Positions 41,267-52,089 are shown, numbered from the stretch's first letter. The stretch is DNA of 64,000 bases from Halomonas sp. CH40 (GCA_041875495.1 CP112982.1:62001-126000), one strand, 5' to 3'. Program-made: numbers and translations. Notes: generated by a model not told the origin, from the letters alone.

Positions 41267-41326
41267 ATCTTTTAGCTTAATTGAGCCAATGCCTGAACCA
41301 CAGCATAACGCTGATGGAGGTTATTT

Positions 41327-43549
41327 TTATGCATACAGATCCACACGACCATCAAGGGTAAGCGACTGACGTTGCGGGGTGATATCGACTGATTCCTCGC
41401 TTTCATTCGGACCCGAGGCGTTACTGCCTTGACCATTACCGCCACCGGCTAATGCAGCCTCGTCGTCACTCTGCTGGCGCTGCTCCCCAACAGACGTGTC
41501 TGCCAGCATGATGCCCTGTTCGGCCAGCGCTTCGCGCAACTGGGGGATGGCTTGTTCGATCACCTGCCTGACCTGAGCATGAGCAGATAAAAAGTGTGCC
41601 TGAGTGCCCTGCTCACCCATTTTAAGTGAGACGGAAAGCGGGCCAAGCTCTGCCGGATGAATATTCAGTTTGATCTGCTGTTCGCCACCACGTTGAGCAA
41701 ACTGCACCAGCTGTTGACCCAACTCACGCGGCCAGGCGGCACTGTTGAGCGGGGCTTGCAGGCTACCTTGAGCCGTTTGAGCCAGTGAGCCGGCTGCATT
41801 TGCCTGGGCAGTCATTGATACCCCTTGGGCATTCATGCCCTGAGCGGGCAGCTCAAAGCCATCCTGGCCAGCACTGGTGCGGCCGCTAATGTTGGCCGCG
41901 TTGAGCGCCGCAAGCAATAAATCGCTGCTTCCACGCGTCGGCGGGGCTCCGCCGCTATCAGCCAGGGGGTGTGGTCGTTGGGTGGCGTCAAGCAGTGTTG
42001 TTGAGTCGCCATTCAGCCCGCCAGATGAAGACAGGCTGAGCGATGAAAGACTGGCAGACGCCTGAGACACTTTTTCAAGGCTGCGATTTTCAGCATCAGC
42101 TGACGGATGTTGTCTGGCAGCCGCCACGCTTTGCAGCATAGCCATCATCTGCTCTGCACGTTGAGGCAGTTGGGCATCATAGGTGGGTGCCACAGCGGGT
42201 TGCACGCTCTGCTGAGGGGCTGCCGCAATGTTGATGCTAGCAACGTCGGGCGTCATTGAGGCGTTGGACGCTTGAGGCATCGCTGCTGCCAGCGCTTCAC
42301 GCAGCTGAGGAGCTGCCTGTTCGATGGCCTGGCGAACCTGAGGGTCAGCGGAGGCAAAGGTGGCCTGCAGGCCCTGATCACCTGAGGCCAGTGTCACCGT
42401 CAACAGGCCGCGCTCAGCAGGGGTCAGCTGGAGCTGAGCCTGAACGACGGGCTGGGAAGACGAGGCTGTCTGTGCTGCCGAGTCTCTCGGCGTTGGCTGG
42501 GCGGCTTGAGTCGTATCAGCTTCCTGAACCGCCTGAGCCATGCGGGCAAGCTGCTGGCCAAGCTGGTTAGCCCAGTCAGTGCTTGTCAACGTGGCTGCAA
42601 TGCGCGACTCAGTGGCCTGAGGGGCTGCCTCAGTACTGATGCTAACAAGGTTGGGCGGCATGGATGCGTTGGACGCTTGAGGCGCCGCTGTTGCCAGCGC
42701 TTCACGCAGCTGAGGAGCCGCCTGTTCGATGGCCTGGCGAACCTGAGGGTCAGCGGAGGCAAAGGTGGCCTGCAGGCCCTGGTCAGTTGAGGCCAGTGTC
42801 ACCGTCAGCGGGCCGCGCTCAGCGGGGGTAAGCTGGAGCTGAGCCTGAACGACGGGCTGGGAAGACGAGGCTGTCTGTGCTGCCGGATCTCTCAGCGTTG
42901 GCTGGGCGGCTTGAGCCGTGTCAGTGCTCTGAACCGCCTGAGCCATGCGGGCAAGCTGCTGGCCAATCTGATTGGCCCAGTCAGCGCTTGTCAGCGCAGC
43001 TGCAATGCGTGGTTGGTCCACTGCTTCTGCTGAGCTGGCGGTAGGTGGGGCCGCACCAAACTGGGCGACCAGCGAGAGCCGTTGGGTAATCTCCTGAAGA
43101 GGGTCGGGAGCCAGCTCGCTGTCAGCAACTGCGCTATCAGGTAACCCTTGAGGTATTGCATCGGCACTTGCCATGAACATCGGTTTGCCCATATTGGCAA
43201 GCCTGTCACCCGTTTGGACCGTGAATGAGCCGCTTAGTGTCTCCAGGGCATCCAGCAGGGCGGGTTGGTCAAGAATATCTTCCACCATGGCCTGCATATC
43301 GTCACGCTGCAGCTGTTCCTCGCTGATACCCAGCGCTTGCAGGCGACGCTCAACGCCTTGATGTGACGTTTCAAAAGCCACCGGGGAAGGGTTAACAGGC
43401 ATGGTGGGAACAGGCACTGGTTTCACCGAGGCTTGAGTAAAGGCCTGCAAAAAACCGCTCTGACCTGTTTGAGCACGACTACTCATACTCCCTTGTGGAG
43501 GAGCCTCGGTATTACCCTGTAGCGACGCCAACATAGCGTGAATGTTCAT
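41327..43549 (-). CDS. fliK: Flagellar hook-length control protein FliK with triplicated C-terminal domain
   Basis: FliK is an exported ruler whose C-terminal Flg_hook domain flips FlhB from hook to filament export. This protein has 740 residues (E. coli 405). The usual domain is at about residues 598-690, with LNIHPAELGPLSVSLKMGEQG and QVIEQAIPQLREALAE. Two more copies lie at residues 181-315 and 316-450, with LQLTPAERGPLTVTLAS and QAIEQAAPQLREALA, repeated with a 135-residue period. Linkers are rich in Ala, Gln and Ser. The ATG at 43549 (AAGG close before it) gives MNIHAMLASLQG; an ATG six codons earlier is possible. It follows fliJ by 17 bp. Confidence 0.92.
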   Translation of the reverse strand: MNIHAMLASLQGNTEAPPQGSMSSRAQTGQSGFLQAFTQASVKPVPVPTMPVNPSPVAFETSHQGVERRLQALGISEEQLQRDDMQAMVEDILDQPALLDALETLSGSFTVQTGDRLANMGKPMFMASADAIPQGLPDSAVADSELAPDPLQEITQRLSLVAQFGAAPPTASSAEAVDQPRIAAALTSADWANQIGQQLARMAQAVQSTDTAQAAQPTLRDPAAQTASSSQPVVQAQLQLTPAERGPLTVTLASTDQGLQATFASADPQVRQAIEQAAPQLREALATAAPQASNASMPPNLVSISTEAAPQATESRIAATLTSTDWANQLGQQLARMAQAVQEADTTQAAQPTPRDSAAQTASSSQPVVQAQLQLTPAERGLLTVTLASGDQGLQATFASADPQVRQAIEQAAPQLREALAAAMPQASNASMTPDVASINIAAAPQQSVQPAVAPTYDAQLPQRAEQMMAMLQSVAAARQHPSADAENRSLEKVSQASASLSSLSLSSSGGLNGDSTTLLDATQRPHPLADSGGAPPTRGSSDLLLAALNAANISGRTSAGQDGFELPAQGMNAQGVSMTAQANAAGSLAQTAQGSLQAPLNSAAWPRELGQQLVQFAQRGGEQQIKLNIHPAELGPLSVSLKMGEQGTQAHFLSAHAQVRQVIEQAIPQLREALAEQGIMLADTSVGEQRQQSDDEAALAGGGNGQGSNASGPNESEESVDITPQRQSLTLDGRVDLYA
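42200..43009 (-). repeat. 405-bp tandem repeat (two copies) inside fliK
   Basis: Copies 42605-43009 and 42200-42604 are directly repeated with an exact period of 405 bases, confirmed at several anchors (for example GCGTTGGACG at 42261 and 42666, and TGCGGGCAAG at 42541 and 42946). The central 330 bases are nearly identical. The period is 135 codons, so the frame is kept. Confidence 0.9.
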
Positions 43550-43566
43550 GATACCTTCCGGCCTCA

Positions 43567-44031
43567 TTAAAGAGGCGTGTCAGATTGCCGGTAGGCCCGG
43601 CGGCTGGCTACCAGGTCATCGTTGGTCTTCTGCTCTTGGCGGTTGTCACGCCGCTGAGCCTCAAGCTGGCGCCTTGATGTCAGTGTATCGTACGACGAGA
43701 GTTTGCGTTGTTCCTGGCGCCAGTTTTCCTGGGTCTTGGCAACGCGCTGTTCCTGATCTGCCAGCGCTTGCCTGGCGCGTGCCAGGGCAGCGTCCAGGGA
43801 GGCCAGAAACTGCTGGTAATTGTACATGCTGGCAGGGTCAATACCCTTGTGCATGGCCGCCTGCAGACGCTCGCTGTATTCTGCGCGATAGCGATGCAGG
43901 GTCTGCAGCTGGGCTTGCGTCTGCTGTTTGGTCTGGCGCTCCTTGGCCAACAGTTGCCCGGCCTGGTCGCGGGCATCCCGTGCCAGTTGAGTGAGCATAT
44001 CCAGTTGGGAGGTATCGGTATTGGACGTCAT
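43567..44031 (-). CDS. fliJ: Flagellar export protein FliJ
   Basis: Coiled-coil stalk of the export ATPase, 154 residues (E. coli 147), almost all charged helix ([42 protein letters not shown]). It fits inside the FliI hexamer. It overlaps fliI by 4 bases and precedes fliK. Confidence 0.92.
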   Translation of the reverse strand: MTSNTDTSQLDMLTQLARDARDQAGQLLAKERQTKQQTQAQLQTLHRYRAEYSERLQAAMHKGIDPASMYNYQQFLASLDAALARARQALADQEQRVAKTQENWRQEQRKLSSYDTLTSRRQLEAQRRDNRQEQKTNDDLVASRRAYRQSDTPL

Positions 44032-45437
44032 GATTGCCCTCCAGCGTTGGCCTGGCCAACAACGGCTGCCAGTGCCTGGCGCGAGTCGCTGATAGTGGCC
44101 TGCTCATTCATACGCTGCTGAAGAAAGTGTTCAAGCTCCGGAAAGCGTTTTACCGCTTCATCAAGCTGTGGGTCGTGTCCGGGCGAGTAAGCCCCGACGC
44201 TGATCAGGTCACGGTTACGCTGATAGCGTGAAAAAAGACGTTTGAAATTGCGCGCCTGCTGCTGCTGTTTCATATCCGTGATGGCGGTCATCGCACGACT
44301 GATCGATGCTTCAATATCAATGGCCGGATAATGACCTGACTCTGCCAGGGTGCGTGATAATACAATGTGTCCGTCCAGAATAGCACGGGCCGCGTCAGCA
44401 ATGGGATCCTGTTGGTCATCGCCCTCTGTCAGTACGGTATAGAAGGCGGTAATGGAGCCGCCGCCGCGCTCGGCATTGCCCGCCCGTTCCACCAGGCTGG
44501 GCATTTTAGCAAATACAGAAGGCGGGTAGCCTTTGGTCGCTGGGGGTTCGCCAATCGCCAGGGCGATTTCGCGCTGGGCCATGGCAAAGCGGGTCAGTGA
44601 ATCCATAATCAGCAAGACATCGCGCCCTTCATCGCGAAAGCCCTCGGCCAGCCGCGTGGCATAGGCGGCCCCCTGTAAGCGTTGCAGCGGTGAAGTGTCG
44701 GCGGGGGCCGCGACCACGACCGAGCGTTTACGCCCTTCGGGGCCGAGAATATTGTCAATAAAGTCCTGCACCTCACGGCCACGCTCACCAATCAGGCCGA
44801 CAACAATCACATCGGCTCGGGTGTAACGCGCCATCATGCCGAGCAGCACGGATTTACCCACCCCGGAACCAGCAAACAGCCCCATACGCTGGCCGCGCCC
44901 AACGCTTAACAGCGCATTGATAGCGCGAATGCCGACGTCAATCTGCTGTTCGATCGGGGCGCGGGAAAGGGGGTTCAATGGCGTCGTGCTGAGCGTTGCC
45001 CGAGGGGCATCATCAAGGCTTTCGCGGTCGTCCAATGGGTTGCCATTCCCATCCAGCACCCGGCCCAGCAGATGTACGCCCACCGGGAAGCGTCGGGCAC
45101 TATGGCCGCTGGTGTCGCCCAGAGGCGTGACCCGGGCGCCAGGCATCAGGCCAGAAATTTCTTCCAACGGCATCAGGTAGAGTTTGTCGTCGGAAAACCC
45201 GACAACCTCAGCCTCGGCGTGGTGAGCGCTGGTGCCCAGGCGCCCATCACGGCCAGGCAATTCAATCACGCAGGCGCTGCCCACGGCCACCTTCAGGCCA
45301 ACCACTTCAATCACCATGCCAGTGGCACGGATCACCCGGCCGCTGGCGCGGTAAAGCGAGAGCTGGCTGATACGTGTCTGGGTGCGCTGAACAGCTTTCT
45401 GCCAGCGCTGTTGATGAACAGAGGCGGTCGTGCTCAT
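44028..45437 (-). CDS. fliI: Flagellum-specific ATPase FliI
   Basis: Cytoplasmic export ATPase of the F1-beta type, 469 residues (E. coli 457). Walker [14 protein letters not shown] lies near residue 185 and Walker [12 protein letters not shown] follows about 85 residues later; [16 protein letters not shown] and [19 protein letters not shown] are family motifs. The N-terminal domain has [16 protein letters not shown]. It lies between fliH and fliJ, which encode its regulator and stalk. Confidence 0.97.
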   Translation of the reverse strand: MSTTASVHQQRWQKAVQRTQTRISQLSLYRASGRVIRATGMVIEVVGLKVAVGSACVIELPGRDGRLGTSAHHAEAEVVGFSDDKLYLMPLEEISGLMPGARVTPLGDTSGHSARRFPVGVHLLGRVLDGNGNPLDDRESLDDAPRATLSTTPLNPLSRAPIEQQIDVGIRAINALLSVGRGQRMGLFAGSGVGKSVLLGMMARYTRADVIVVGLIGERGREVQDFIDNILGPEGRKRSVVVAAPADTSPLQRLQGAAYATRLAEGFRDEGRDVLLIMDSLTRFAMAQREIALAIGEPPATKGYPPSVFAKMPSLVERAGNAERGGGSITAFYTVLTEGDDQQDPIADAARAILDGHIVLSRTLAESGHYPAIDIEASISRAMTAITDMKQQQQARNFKRLFSRYQRNRDLISVGAYSPGHDPQLDEAVKRFPELEHFLQQRMNEQATISDSRQALAAVVGQANAGGQS

Positions 45438-45439
45438 GG

Positions 45440-46234
45440 CTATTCTGGCCTGTCGTCTGATGATACTTCGGCGGCGCTTTTATCCTTGGAAAGTTTATGA
45501 TGACGTTGGCGCCGATGTGCATTGATTGCTTGCCAGCGGCTTTCAAAGGTCGCGTCAAGCTCGCCCTGAGCGCTGGTTACCCGGCAGCCGCCCCGCGCCA
45601 GCTGGTCATCCGGCTGGAGTTTCCAGTTGGCAGCACTGAGTTCATCGGCCAGGTGCTGGCTGACCAGAGTATGATCCTCCGGATTCAGCCATAGGCGTTG
45701 CTGGCCGACCAGCGGTGGTTCGGTATGCAGCAGTTGGCGCACCAGGCGCAGAATTTCTTCTGGCTTGGCTTCAAGGGCTTCGCCTGCCAGCTGACGGCCG
45801 GTCAGCAGGGCCAACTCCACCAGATCATCGGCAAGGCTTTCATCAAGCCTTGCGAGCGCATCATCAAACTGCTTGGCGATATGGGCCAGGGGCGCCAGGG
45901 TCTGGTTGATCTGTTGCTCCAGCGCCTGCTTGGCTTCCTGTTGGCCGGCTTCCAGGCCTTCGGCATGGCCTTCCTGCTGGCCACGTTTGAAGCCTGCCTG
46001 GTAGCCCTCCTGCTCGGCTTGTTGTCGGATCTTCTGATAATCTGCCTTGCGCGCCTGTTCTTCGCGCTGGCGAGCCTCTTCAGCGGCTTTTTGTGCCGCC
46101 GCGACCTTGCGGCGGTGGATGGCCGCCGGGGATTCCGGCTCGTCAGAACGCTGAGCAGGCTTGGCCAGCTCATCCATTTTCCAGCGTCGCCAGCTTTCAT
46201 GGCGATCAAATTCCGAGGGCTGGAAATCAGACAT
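45440..46234 (-). CDS. fliH: Flagellar assembly protein FliH
   Basis: Regulator of FliI that ties it to the C-ring. The 264 residues have a charged N-terminus ([10 protein letters not shown]), a long coiled coil, GxxxG-like repeats ([26 protein letters not shown] region near 90-115), and a C-terminal domain with VRQLLHTEP and [10 protein letters not shown]. The ATG at 46234 is better spaced from GGGAG than that at 46243, and overlaps the fliG stop by 8 bases. Confidence 0.9.
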   Translation of the reverse strand: MSDFQPSEFDRHESWRRWKMDELAKPAQRSDEPESPAAIHRRKVAAAQKAAEEARQREEQARKADYQKIRQQAEQEGYQAGFKRGQQEGHAEGLEAGQQEAKQALEQQINQTLAPLAHIAKQFDDALARLDESLADDLVELALLTGRQLAGEALEAKPEEILRLVRQLLHTEPPLVGQQRLWLNPEDHTLVSQHLADELSAANWKLQPDDQLARGGCRVTSAQGELDATFESRWQAINAHRRQRHHKLSKDKSAAEVSSDDRPE

Positions 46235-47234
46235 AGGCGTCATCTCCTCCCGCCAGGACTATTTCACCGGCATCGGCCAGGCGGCGGACGATCTGCAGGA
46301 TGGCTTTCTGCTCGGCTTCGACCTGAGAGACACGAATCGGGCCGCGGGCTTCCATATCCTCGCGGACAAGATCTGCCGCCCGCTGGGACATGTTGCGCAG
46401 AAACTTGTCGACCAGCTCGTCTTCGGCACCTTTGAGGGCCACGACCAGTGAATTGTTCTCGACTTCCTGAAGCACCATCTGGATCGCGCGGTTGTCGAGA
46501 TCCAGAAGGTTCTCGAACAGGAACATCTCGTCGATGATCTTCTGGGCCAGATCCTCGTTATGAGAGCGCACGGTTTCGATGGCGGTTTCTTCCTGGGAGG
46601 AATTCATCAGGTTGAGGATCTCGGCCGCCGTTCTTACCCCGCCCATCTTGCTGCGTTTGAGGTTCTGGCCTTCCAGCATGCTGGTGAGCACCTCGGTCAG
46701 CTCCTGCAGGGCGGCGGGTTGCACACCGCTGAAAGTGGCAACGCGTAGAATCACATCGTTGCGCAGTTTTTCATCAAACAGTTCAAGAATGTCGGCCGCC
46801 TGGTGGCGTTCCAAGTGAACCAGAATGGTGGCGATAATCTGCGGATGCTCATCGCGGATCAGCTCGGACACCATAGAGGCTTCCATCAGATTGAGTGCAT
46901 CGATGCCGGAGTTTTCCCCAGTGGTTTCGAGTATATCCTCAATCAGGCTGGTGGCGCGCTCGCTACCCAGTGCCTTGGTCAGCACGGAGCGAATGTGCTC
47001 GCTGGAGTTGAGGTTAAGCGCTACAAACTCTTCGGTTTCCTGATGGAACGCTTCCAGAACAGCTTTCATGTCTTCATGAGAGATCTGGTGCAGGCGGGTC
47101 ATTTCCAGGCTGATTTCCTGCACCTCGTTAGCGCCCAGGTACTTGAACACTTCTGCTGCACTGTCTTCATCAAGCGCCAGTAGCAAGATGGCGCTTTTGC
47201 GTGCGCCGCTCATCTGGGTAACGGGACTAGTCAT
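46227..47234 (-). CDS. fliG: Flagellar motor switch protein FliG
   Basis: C-ring subunit that touches the stator. The 335 residues (E. coli 331) show [21 protein letters not shown] near the start, the middle [13 protein letters not shown] motif near 130, and the C-terminal torque helix region [22 protein letters not shown] with its charged residues. It overlaps fliF by 8 bases. Confidence 0.97.
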   Translation of the reverse strand: MTSPVTQMSGARKSAILLLALDEDSAAEVFKYLGANEVQEISLEMTRLHQISHEDMKAVLEAFHQETEEFVALNLNSSEHIRSVLTKALGSERATSLIEDILETTGENSGIDALNLMEASMVSELIRDEHPQIIATILVHLERHQAADILELFDEKLRNDVILRVATFSGVQPAALQELTEVLTSMLEGQNLKRSKMGGVRTAAEILNLMNSSQEETAIETVRSHNEDLAQKIIDEMFLFENLLDLDNRAIQMVLQEVENNSLVVALKGAEDELVDKFLRNMSQRAADLVREDMEARGPIRVSQVEAEQKAILQIVRRLADAGEIVLAGGDDAYV

Positions 47235-48993
47235 GAGAGTTCATCCAACTGCGAATTATCATGGCGACCATACGGGGGTCTTCCTGAGCCATTTCACGCA
47301 GATCCTGAAGGTTGTGTTCATAAAGCGATGTTTTGCGTTTGCGCTTGGGTCGACGGTAGGTTTCTTCGTCGTCGTCGCTGGCTGTATCGCTGGCGTCTTC
47401 CTCGTCATCGTCACCCACACTGGTGTTTAGGGTGCTTTCCGCTGGCATGGCGGCGGCCATGACCGGGTCTTGGGTGTAGCGCTTGATCAAGGGCCGCAAG
47501 ATCAGCAGGTAAAGCAGTAGCGCCGCCAGCCCAACCAGCAGGTAGCGGCCTGCATTGGCCGCCATGGCCAGTATTTCCGGGCGCTGCCACCATTCCAGCA
47601 CCTCTTCTTCCTCACCCACACGGGCAAAGGGGGTGTTAACGACATCAATTGCATCACCGCGAGCGACCGAGAAGCCCATTGCCTGACGTACCAGGCGTTC
47701 TATCTGACTGACTTCCTCGTTGCTCAAGGCAACCGGTATCGGTTCGCCTTCGTCGTTGATTTCTTCACGGTAGTTGACCACAACCGCCGCAGTTAAACGC
47801 TCAATCTCACCGCGACGGTATTGAACGTGGGCGATATTACGATCCACTTCGTAGTTGACCACGTCATCCTGATTCAGGCGCTGCAAGGCCGCTGGATCGT
47901 TTTCCCCCTCGCCGTTATCTTCTTCTTCGTCATCAGGCGCATTAATCGGTGAAGGAGCAGTACCTGGCGGCGTATTGCTGAGCGCGCCAGGAATGCCGGT
48001 TGCCAGTGGGTCTTCGCCATCAAAGGAAAGGCTCAGCTGACGACTGCGCACGGCAGCTTCGTTGGGTGCCTGGTTCGGGCCGTAGGTTTCGGTGGTTTCT
48101 TCGCGGCTGGAGAAGTCGATCTGTGCGGCTACCTGAGCGCGGACGTTATCGGTGCCAAGAATCGGTGCGAGGATATTTTCAATCCGGCGTTGGTAGGAGC
48201 GCTCGACTTCGTGGATGTATTCCAGCTGCGAACCGTCCAGATCATTATTGCCATTGCCGCTGGTATCCGCCGAGAGTAAGCGGCCATCCTGGTTGACCAC
48301 CGAGACGTCGGCTGCCGCAAGTTCTGGCACGCTACTGGAGACCATATGCACAATTGCGCTGACCTGTCCTTGGCCAAGCGCACGGCCAGGTAGCATAGTG
48401 AGCACGATGGATGCCTTGGCGGGTTCGGAGTCACGAATAAACACCGAAGGTTGCGCCAGCGACAGATGCACCCTGGCCTCTTCTACTGGGCCAAGGGAGC
48501 GAATTGAGCGGGCAAGCTCGCCTTCAAGGCCGCGCTGATAGTTGACCTGCTCGGTGAACTGGCTGACCCCGAAAGCCTGGTTCTGCATCAACTCAAGGCC
48601 GACATCGCCACCGCGTGGCAGGCCCTGCTCAGCCAGCTGTAAACGCAAGGGATAGACGTTTTCACTCGGCACCAGTATGGCCTGGCCATTATTGCTGAAC
48701 TGGTAGGGCACTCCACGGGTATCGAGTTCGGCAATAATGCGTCCACCGTCCGCTTCGCTTAGATTGTTATACAGAACGCGGTATTCCGGGCTGCTGGCCC
48801 ACATCAACAGCACCGCAATAATAGCGATGCTGGCCGCGCCTGCAATCAGCAGGGCGATCAAAGGGTTACCGCGCAGCTGTTGTTTCACCCGCCCAAAAGC
48901 CGACACGGAAGCATTTTGCGCTTCCGTGTCACTTGCTGGCGGTGTTCGAGTCGTGCTGTTCTGACGGCCTGGCGTAGAATCAGTTTCGCTCAT
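47227..48993 (-). CDS. fliF: Flagellar MS-ring protein FliF
   Basis: MS-ring subunit in the inner membrane, the base on which the motor forms. The 588 residues have helices near 42-65 and 460-485, periplasmic ring-building motifs ([42 protein letters not shown]) and a C-terminal FliG-binding tail with an acidic stretch. It is the first gene of the long fliF-fliR run on the minus strand, divergent from fliE. Confidence 0.97.
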   Translation of the reverse strand: MSETDSTPGRQNSTTRTPPASDTEAQNASVSAFGRVKQQLRGNPLIALLIAGAASIAIIAVLLMWASSPEYRVLYNNLSEADGGRIIAELDTRGVPYQFSNNGQAILVPSENVYPLRLQLAEQGLPRGGDVGLELMQNQAFGVSQFTEQVNYQRGLEGELARSIRSLGPVEEARVHLSLAQPSVFIRDSEPAKASIVLTMLPGRALGQGQVSAIVHMVSSSVPELAAADVSVVNQDGRLLSADTSGNGNNDLDGSQLEYIHEVERSYQRRIENILAPILGTDNVRAQVAAQIDFSSREETTETYGPNQAPNEAAVRSRQLSLSFDGEDPLATGIPGALSNTPPGTAPSPINAPDDEEEDNGEGENDPAALQRLNQDDVVNYEVDRNIAHVQYRRGEIERLTAAVVVNYREEINDEGEPIPVALSNEEVSQIERLVRQAMGFSVARGDAIDVVNTPFARVGEEEEVLEWWQRPEILAMAANAGRYLLVGLAALLLYLLILRPLIKRYTQDPVMAAAMPAESTLNTSVGDDDEEDASDTASDDDEETYRRPKRKRKTSLYEHNLQDLREMAQEDPRMVAMIIRSWMNSHD

Positions 48994-49249
48994 TCACTCC
49001 TCCGTGAGCACAAGCAAAGCTGATGACGGCCCAGGCGCATCACCAAAGAAAACATAGGCTGCATCCGTCAATCGCGATGATCCGCTGACTATTCAAGCGG
49101 AATTATGATGAACGCCATTATCCGGTGGCCTGTCACCCCTAAAGGAACGAAAAGATTCGCTTTCCATACGTATTTGTTGGCATGAAGTGAGCAGCACGGA
49201 TGTTAGGCTTATTAATATTATTTCACTTTTTAACGCTGAAGGCATGTGT

Positions 49250-49591
49250 ATGAGCTCACCCGCTATTCAATCAGTGCTACAGCAGATGCAAGGTCTGGCG
49301 AATCAGGCCAGCCAGCCGACCAATCAACTCGGCCTTAATGGCTCCCAACTGGCATCAACGGTGGGGCAGGGGAGTTTTGGTGGTGAACTGCAGGCCTCCA
49401 TTCGGCGCATCAATGAGCTGCAGAAAACGGCGGCCAGTCAGGCCATGGATTTCCAGACAGGCGAGTCTGATCTGCCGCTGAATCAGGTGATGGCAGATAT
49501 GCAAAAGTCCAGCGTTGCCTTTCAGATGGGCACACAGGTAAGAAACCGCTTGGTGACGGCTTATAGAGATGTGATGAATATGCAGGTTTAG
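49250..49591 (+). CDS. fliE: Flagellar hook-basal body complex protein FliE
   Basis: FliE joins the MS ring to the rod. The 113 residues (E. coli 104) end with QVMADMQKSSVAFQMGTQVRNRLVTAYRDVMNMQV, split here as QVMADMQKSSVAFQM and RNRLVTAYRDVMNMQV, the family core. The ATG at 49250 has AAGG seven bases upstream; ATG at 49244 and one at 49187 are less likely. It stands alone, divergent from fliF and convergent with flaG five bases away. Confidence 0.93.
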   Translation: MSSPAIQSVLQQMQGLANQASQPTNQLGLNGSQLASTVGQGSFGGELQASIRRINELQKTAASQAMDFQTGESDLPLNQVMADMQKSSVAFQMGTQVRNRLVTAYRDVMNMQV

Positions 49592-49595
49592 CCAC

Positions 49596-49979
49596 TCAGG
49601 CCTTAACGCTGATCAGGCCACCCTGCAGTTTACTCAAGCGCAGTTCACTCAAGCGCTCTGCAAGGCGCAGCACTTCTTCGGCCGGAATCTGGCGGATAAC
49701 CCCGCCAGACTCGCGATCAACCACCCGTGTAATCACCCGTGAATTTTCATCACTGATTTCAAACTCCAGCCCGCGCTGATTCATAATCGCATTAATTTGT
49801 TCAACGGGTTCAGCAAGTTCAGCGGCGTCAAGGCGTTTTTGTTGCTCTTCCTGCTGTGCGGATAAGGCGGCAGCAGGCATCGCTGGTTGGATATGGGTAT
49901 CGACAGGTTGGCGCAAGATGGTTTCCTGTCTAGCCGGTGGCGTCAGCGTCGGTACGGCATCAATCAATGGTGAATACAT
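49596..49979 (-). CDS. flaG: FlaG-family flagellar protein
   Basis: FlaG proteins influence filament length in polar-flagellated bacteria. The 127 residues have an open N-terminal half and the FlaG core LEFEISDENSRVITRVVD then ESGGVIRQIPAEEVLRLAERL. SD AGAGGA lies seven bases before the ATG. A sigma-28 promoter lies 113 bp upstream on the same strand. It is convergent with fliE. Confidence 0.9.
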   Translation of the reverse strand: MYSPLIDAVPTLTPPARQETILRQPVDTHIQPAMPAAALSAQQEEQQKRLDAAELAEPVEQINAIMNQRGLEFEISDENSRVITRVVDRESGGVIRQIPAEEVLRLAERLSELRLSKLQGGLISVKA

Positions 49980-50091
49980 CTTGATGTCCTCTTCTTTATA
50001 TTGTTATAGCTTAGCCGAGCGCTCAGAGTTCGCCCCCATTTAATCGCGATCTGTATTTTGCTGTTTGGGCTGTTTTTCTGGCACTCAAGAT

Positions 50092-50118
50092 AAATCGGCC
50101 AATATCCAGCCAACTTTA
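50092..50118 (-). promoter_or_regulatory. Sigma-28 (FliA) promoter for flaG
   Basis: On the minus strand TAAA, exactly 15 bases, then GCCGATTT (two mismatches at the end of GCCGATAA). It lies in the 338-bp gap between flaG and the PilZ/HD-GYP gene. Nothing else was recognised in that gap, and no clear promoter for the plus-strand gene. Confidence 0.8.
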
Positions 50119-50317
50119 GCGCTTTTTCAGCGGCAGCGATGAGTCTCTAATCGGTAGATATTAAGGTTAAAAAAAGTTAGCTTAATCCTGTACGCTGCCT
50201 GTAAAGGTTCTGGTATGCTTTTGCGTCGCATTAACTCGAATGCCGCCCGCTGCCCGTTTGGCAGTGCATGGCCTGAGCATGACATCTTATGGTGAAGGAT
50301 AGGGAAGCGAGGCGTGG

Positions 50318-52012
50318 ATGGCAGCGCAAGGCAATGAATACGAACGCATCACCGGCCCGGTGATGATCGAAATGCTGTTGAATGACCTGATTGAGAACGG
50401 TGGCGTATCGCTTTGTCTGGATGAGCCGCAGGCGCGTCAGGAGCCCATCGTGCTGATGGAACAGCATGCTGATAATACCTTGGTAATGGATCTTTCCTCG
50501 GTTGATTATCTGTTGACGCAGCTACAGGACGGTGCAACCTTTACGCTGCGCGGACAAGCGCAGGGTAAGGTGGTTCACACCCCTTCGCTCGGGCTGACCG
50601 AAGTGCGTTATTCCGGCGGCCGTTACCTGTGTTGTAGTAATTACCCAGGCTATCTGGATATGCTACAGCGCCGTGAGTCCTTTCGTGCCGAACTGCGAAT
50701 GGGTATGCAGGTAAAGGTGACGCTGCTGGGCGATGATCATCAGGCCGTCAATGGCGACCTGCGTGATTTAAGCCAGGAAGGCTGCCTGGTAGAGTTGCCG
50801 ATGACTGCCAGTGGCATCCTGGCGGCGGCTGGCAGTCATCCCATCAAGATGGCGTTGACTTTTCCTGATAACACCTACTTCGAAGCCTACGGTGAAGCGC
50901 GCCACCAGAGCACGGAACCTGATCAGCAGTTGCTGCGGGTTGGGTTCCGCTTTCAGCGCTGTGACGGTGAACAGGAACGTCAAGTCTGGTACTTCGTGTG
51001 CGAGATCGAGCGTGAAGCTGCCCGCTATGAACGAGAAAACCAGTCAGCGCGACAGCCTTCCCCACTGTTTGCCGCGCCCCAGCCACGCCACGCCGCGGAT
51101 GACCATGCGGGTCGGCGCGAAGTGCGCCTTTATGCAACTCCCATAGCGCGTCGCCTGGCCAAGGTAGCTGCGTACCTTGATGCCCAGATGTTGCTGCTGC
51201 AAAACGGTAGCGATATTGATTCACGCCAGCTATCGCGCTATGCAGACCGTTTGCTGGCGCTGCATGAAGAAGATCGCGAAGCGCTGCTGTTTGCCTGCCG
51301 CTGCATGACGCGGGAGCCACTGCTGGTACGCCACAGCCTGGCGGTGGCGGTGCATCTGCTGGATCTGGTCGGCAATCATATCCCTCAGGATGTGCGCAAG
51401 GCGATTGCTGCCAGTGCCATGGTGCATGACCTGGGTAAAGCGCTGGTTCCCCAGGTGTTATTCCAGGCCAAAACCTTTGATGCCTCGCACCGTAACACCA
51501 TGAGTGAACACGTTGAGCTGCTGTTGATGCGGATGAAAAACTGCCACTGGCTGTCGGCCAGTATTGCCCATGCCGTCGTTGGGGGTATCAACGAGCGTAT
51601 GGATGGCAGCGGTTACCCGAAAGGTGTCAGTGGAGAGCAGCTCCATGAGCTGGCAAAAGCCAGCGCCGTTGTCGACGTGGTTGAAGCCATGCGTCGTGAC
51701 CGCCCTGATCGCCCGGCCCGTACCGTGCAGCAGATTTACCGCCATATGCTGCGTCATCCCCATCAGTTCGACCCGCGTTGGATGAAGCGTTACGTGGAAC
51801 ACTTCAAAACACTGCCGATTGGCTCCCTGGTGCGCTTTTCCAGCGATCAGCTGGCCTGGGTGCAGCGCCTTGATGCTGAGGGTAACCCGGTGGAAGTTCA
51901 GGTTACCCAACATGCCGAATCCCCCAGCAACACCAACCTCGGAACCCTGGTCAGAGGCGATGTCAAGGAGCGCCTGGGGCGCCCGATGAGCGAGATAGCC
52001 GTCTCAACCTGA
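50318..52012 (+). CDS. YcgR-like/PilZ/HD-GYP fusion protein, probable c-di-GMP sensor with degenerate HD-GYP site
   Basis: The 564 residues read as three parts. Residues about 15-110 resemble the YcgR N-terminal domain. PilZ follows, with the c-di-GMP motif RxxxR at R119-R123 and D150xSxxG155. The HD-GYP region covers about 330-490: H339, the HD pair H370-D371 in HDLGK, a later His in SEHVE, and the GYP motif at 432-434. The HHE that normally precedes GYP is I424-N425-E426, so two metal ligands are missing and phosphodiesterase activity is doubtful. GAGG lies six bases before the ATG. Lying between flaG and fliS, it probably links c-di-GMP to motility. Confidence 0.85.
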   Translation: MAAQGNEYERITGPVMIEMLLNDLIENGGVSLCLDEPQARQEPIVLMEQHADNTLVMDLSSVDYLLTQLQDGATFTLRGQAQGKVVHTPSLGLTEVRYSGGRYLCCSNYPGYLDMLQRRESFRAELRMGMQVKVTLLGDDHQAVNGDLRDLSQEGCLVELPMTASGILAAAGSHPIKMALTFPDNTYFEAYGEARHQSTEPDQQLLRVGFRFQRCDGEQERQVWYFVCEIEREAARYERENQSARQPSPLFAAPQPRHAADDHAGRREVRLYATPIARRLAKVAAYLDAQMLLLQNGSDIDSRQLSRYADRLLALHEEDREALLFACRCMTREPLLVRHSLAVAVHLLDLVGNHIPQDVRKAIAASAMVHDLGKALVPQVLFQAKTFDASHRNTMSEHVELLLMRMKNCHWLSASIAHAVVGGINERMDGSGYPKGVSGEQLHELAKASAVVDVVEAMRRDRPDRPARTVQQIYRHMLRHPHQFDPRWMKRYVEHFKTLPIGSLVRFSSDQLAWVQRLDAEGNPVEVQVTQHAESPSNTNLGTLVRGDVKERLGRPMSEIAVST

Positions 52013-52089
52013 GGCGCTTAAGCTCTGACGAGTGCTTGACTATCAGATCACCTAAGCCGTGATTAAGCTATAAAAAGGTGCGTCATTGT

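Noticed and set aside
49178..49193. Sigma-54-like site TGGCAT-N5-GAGC before fliE
   Set aside because: The GG and GC are correctly spaced but the -12 half lacks TT, and the system is of the FlhDC type, which normally does not use sigma-54 for fliE.
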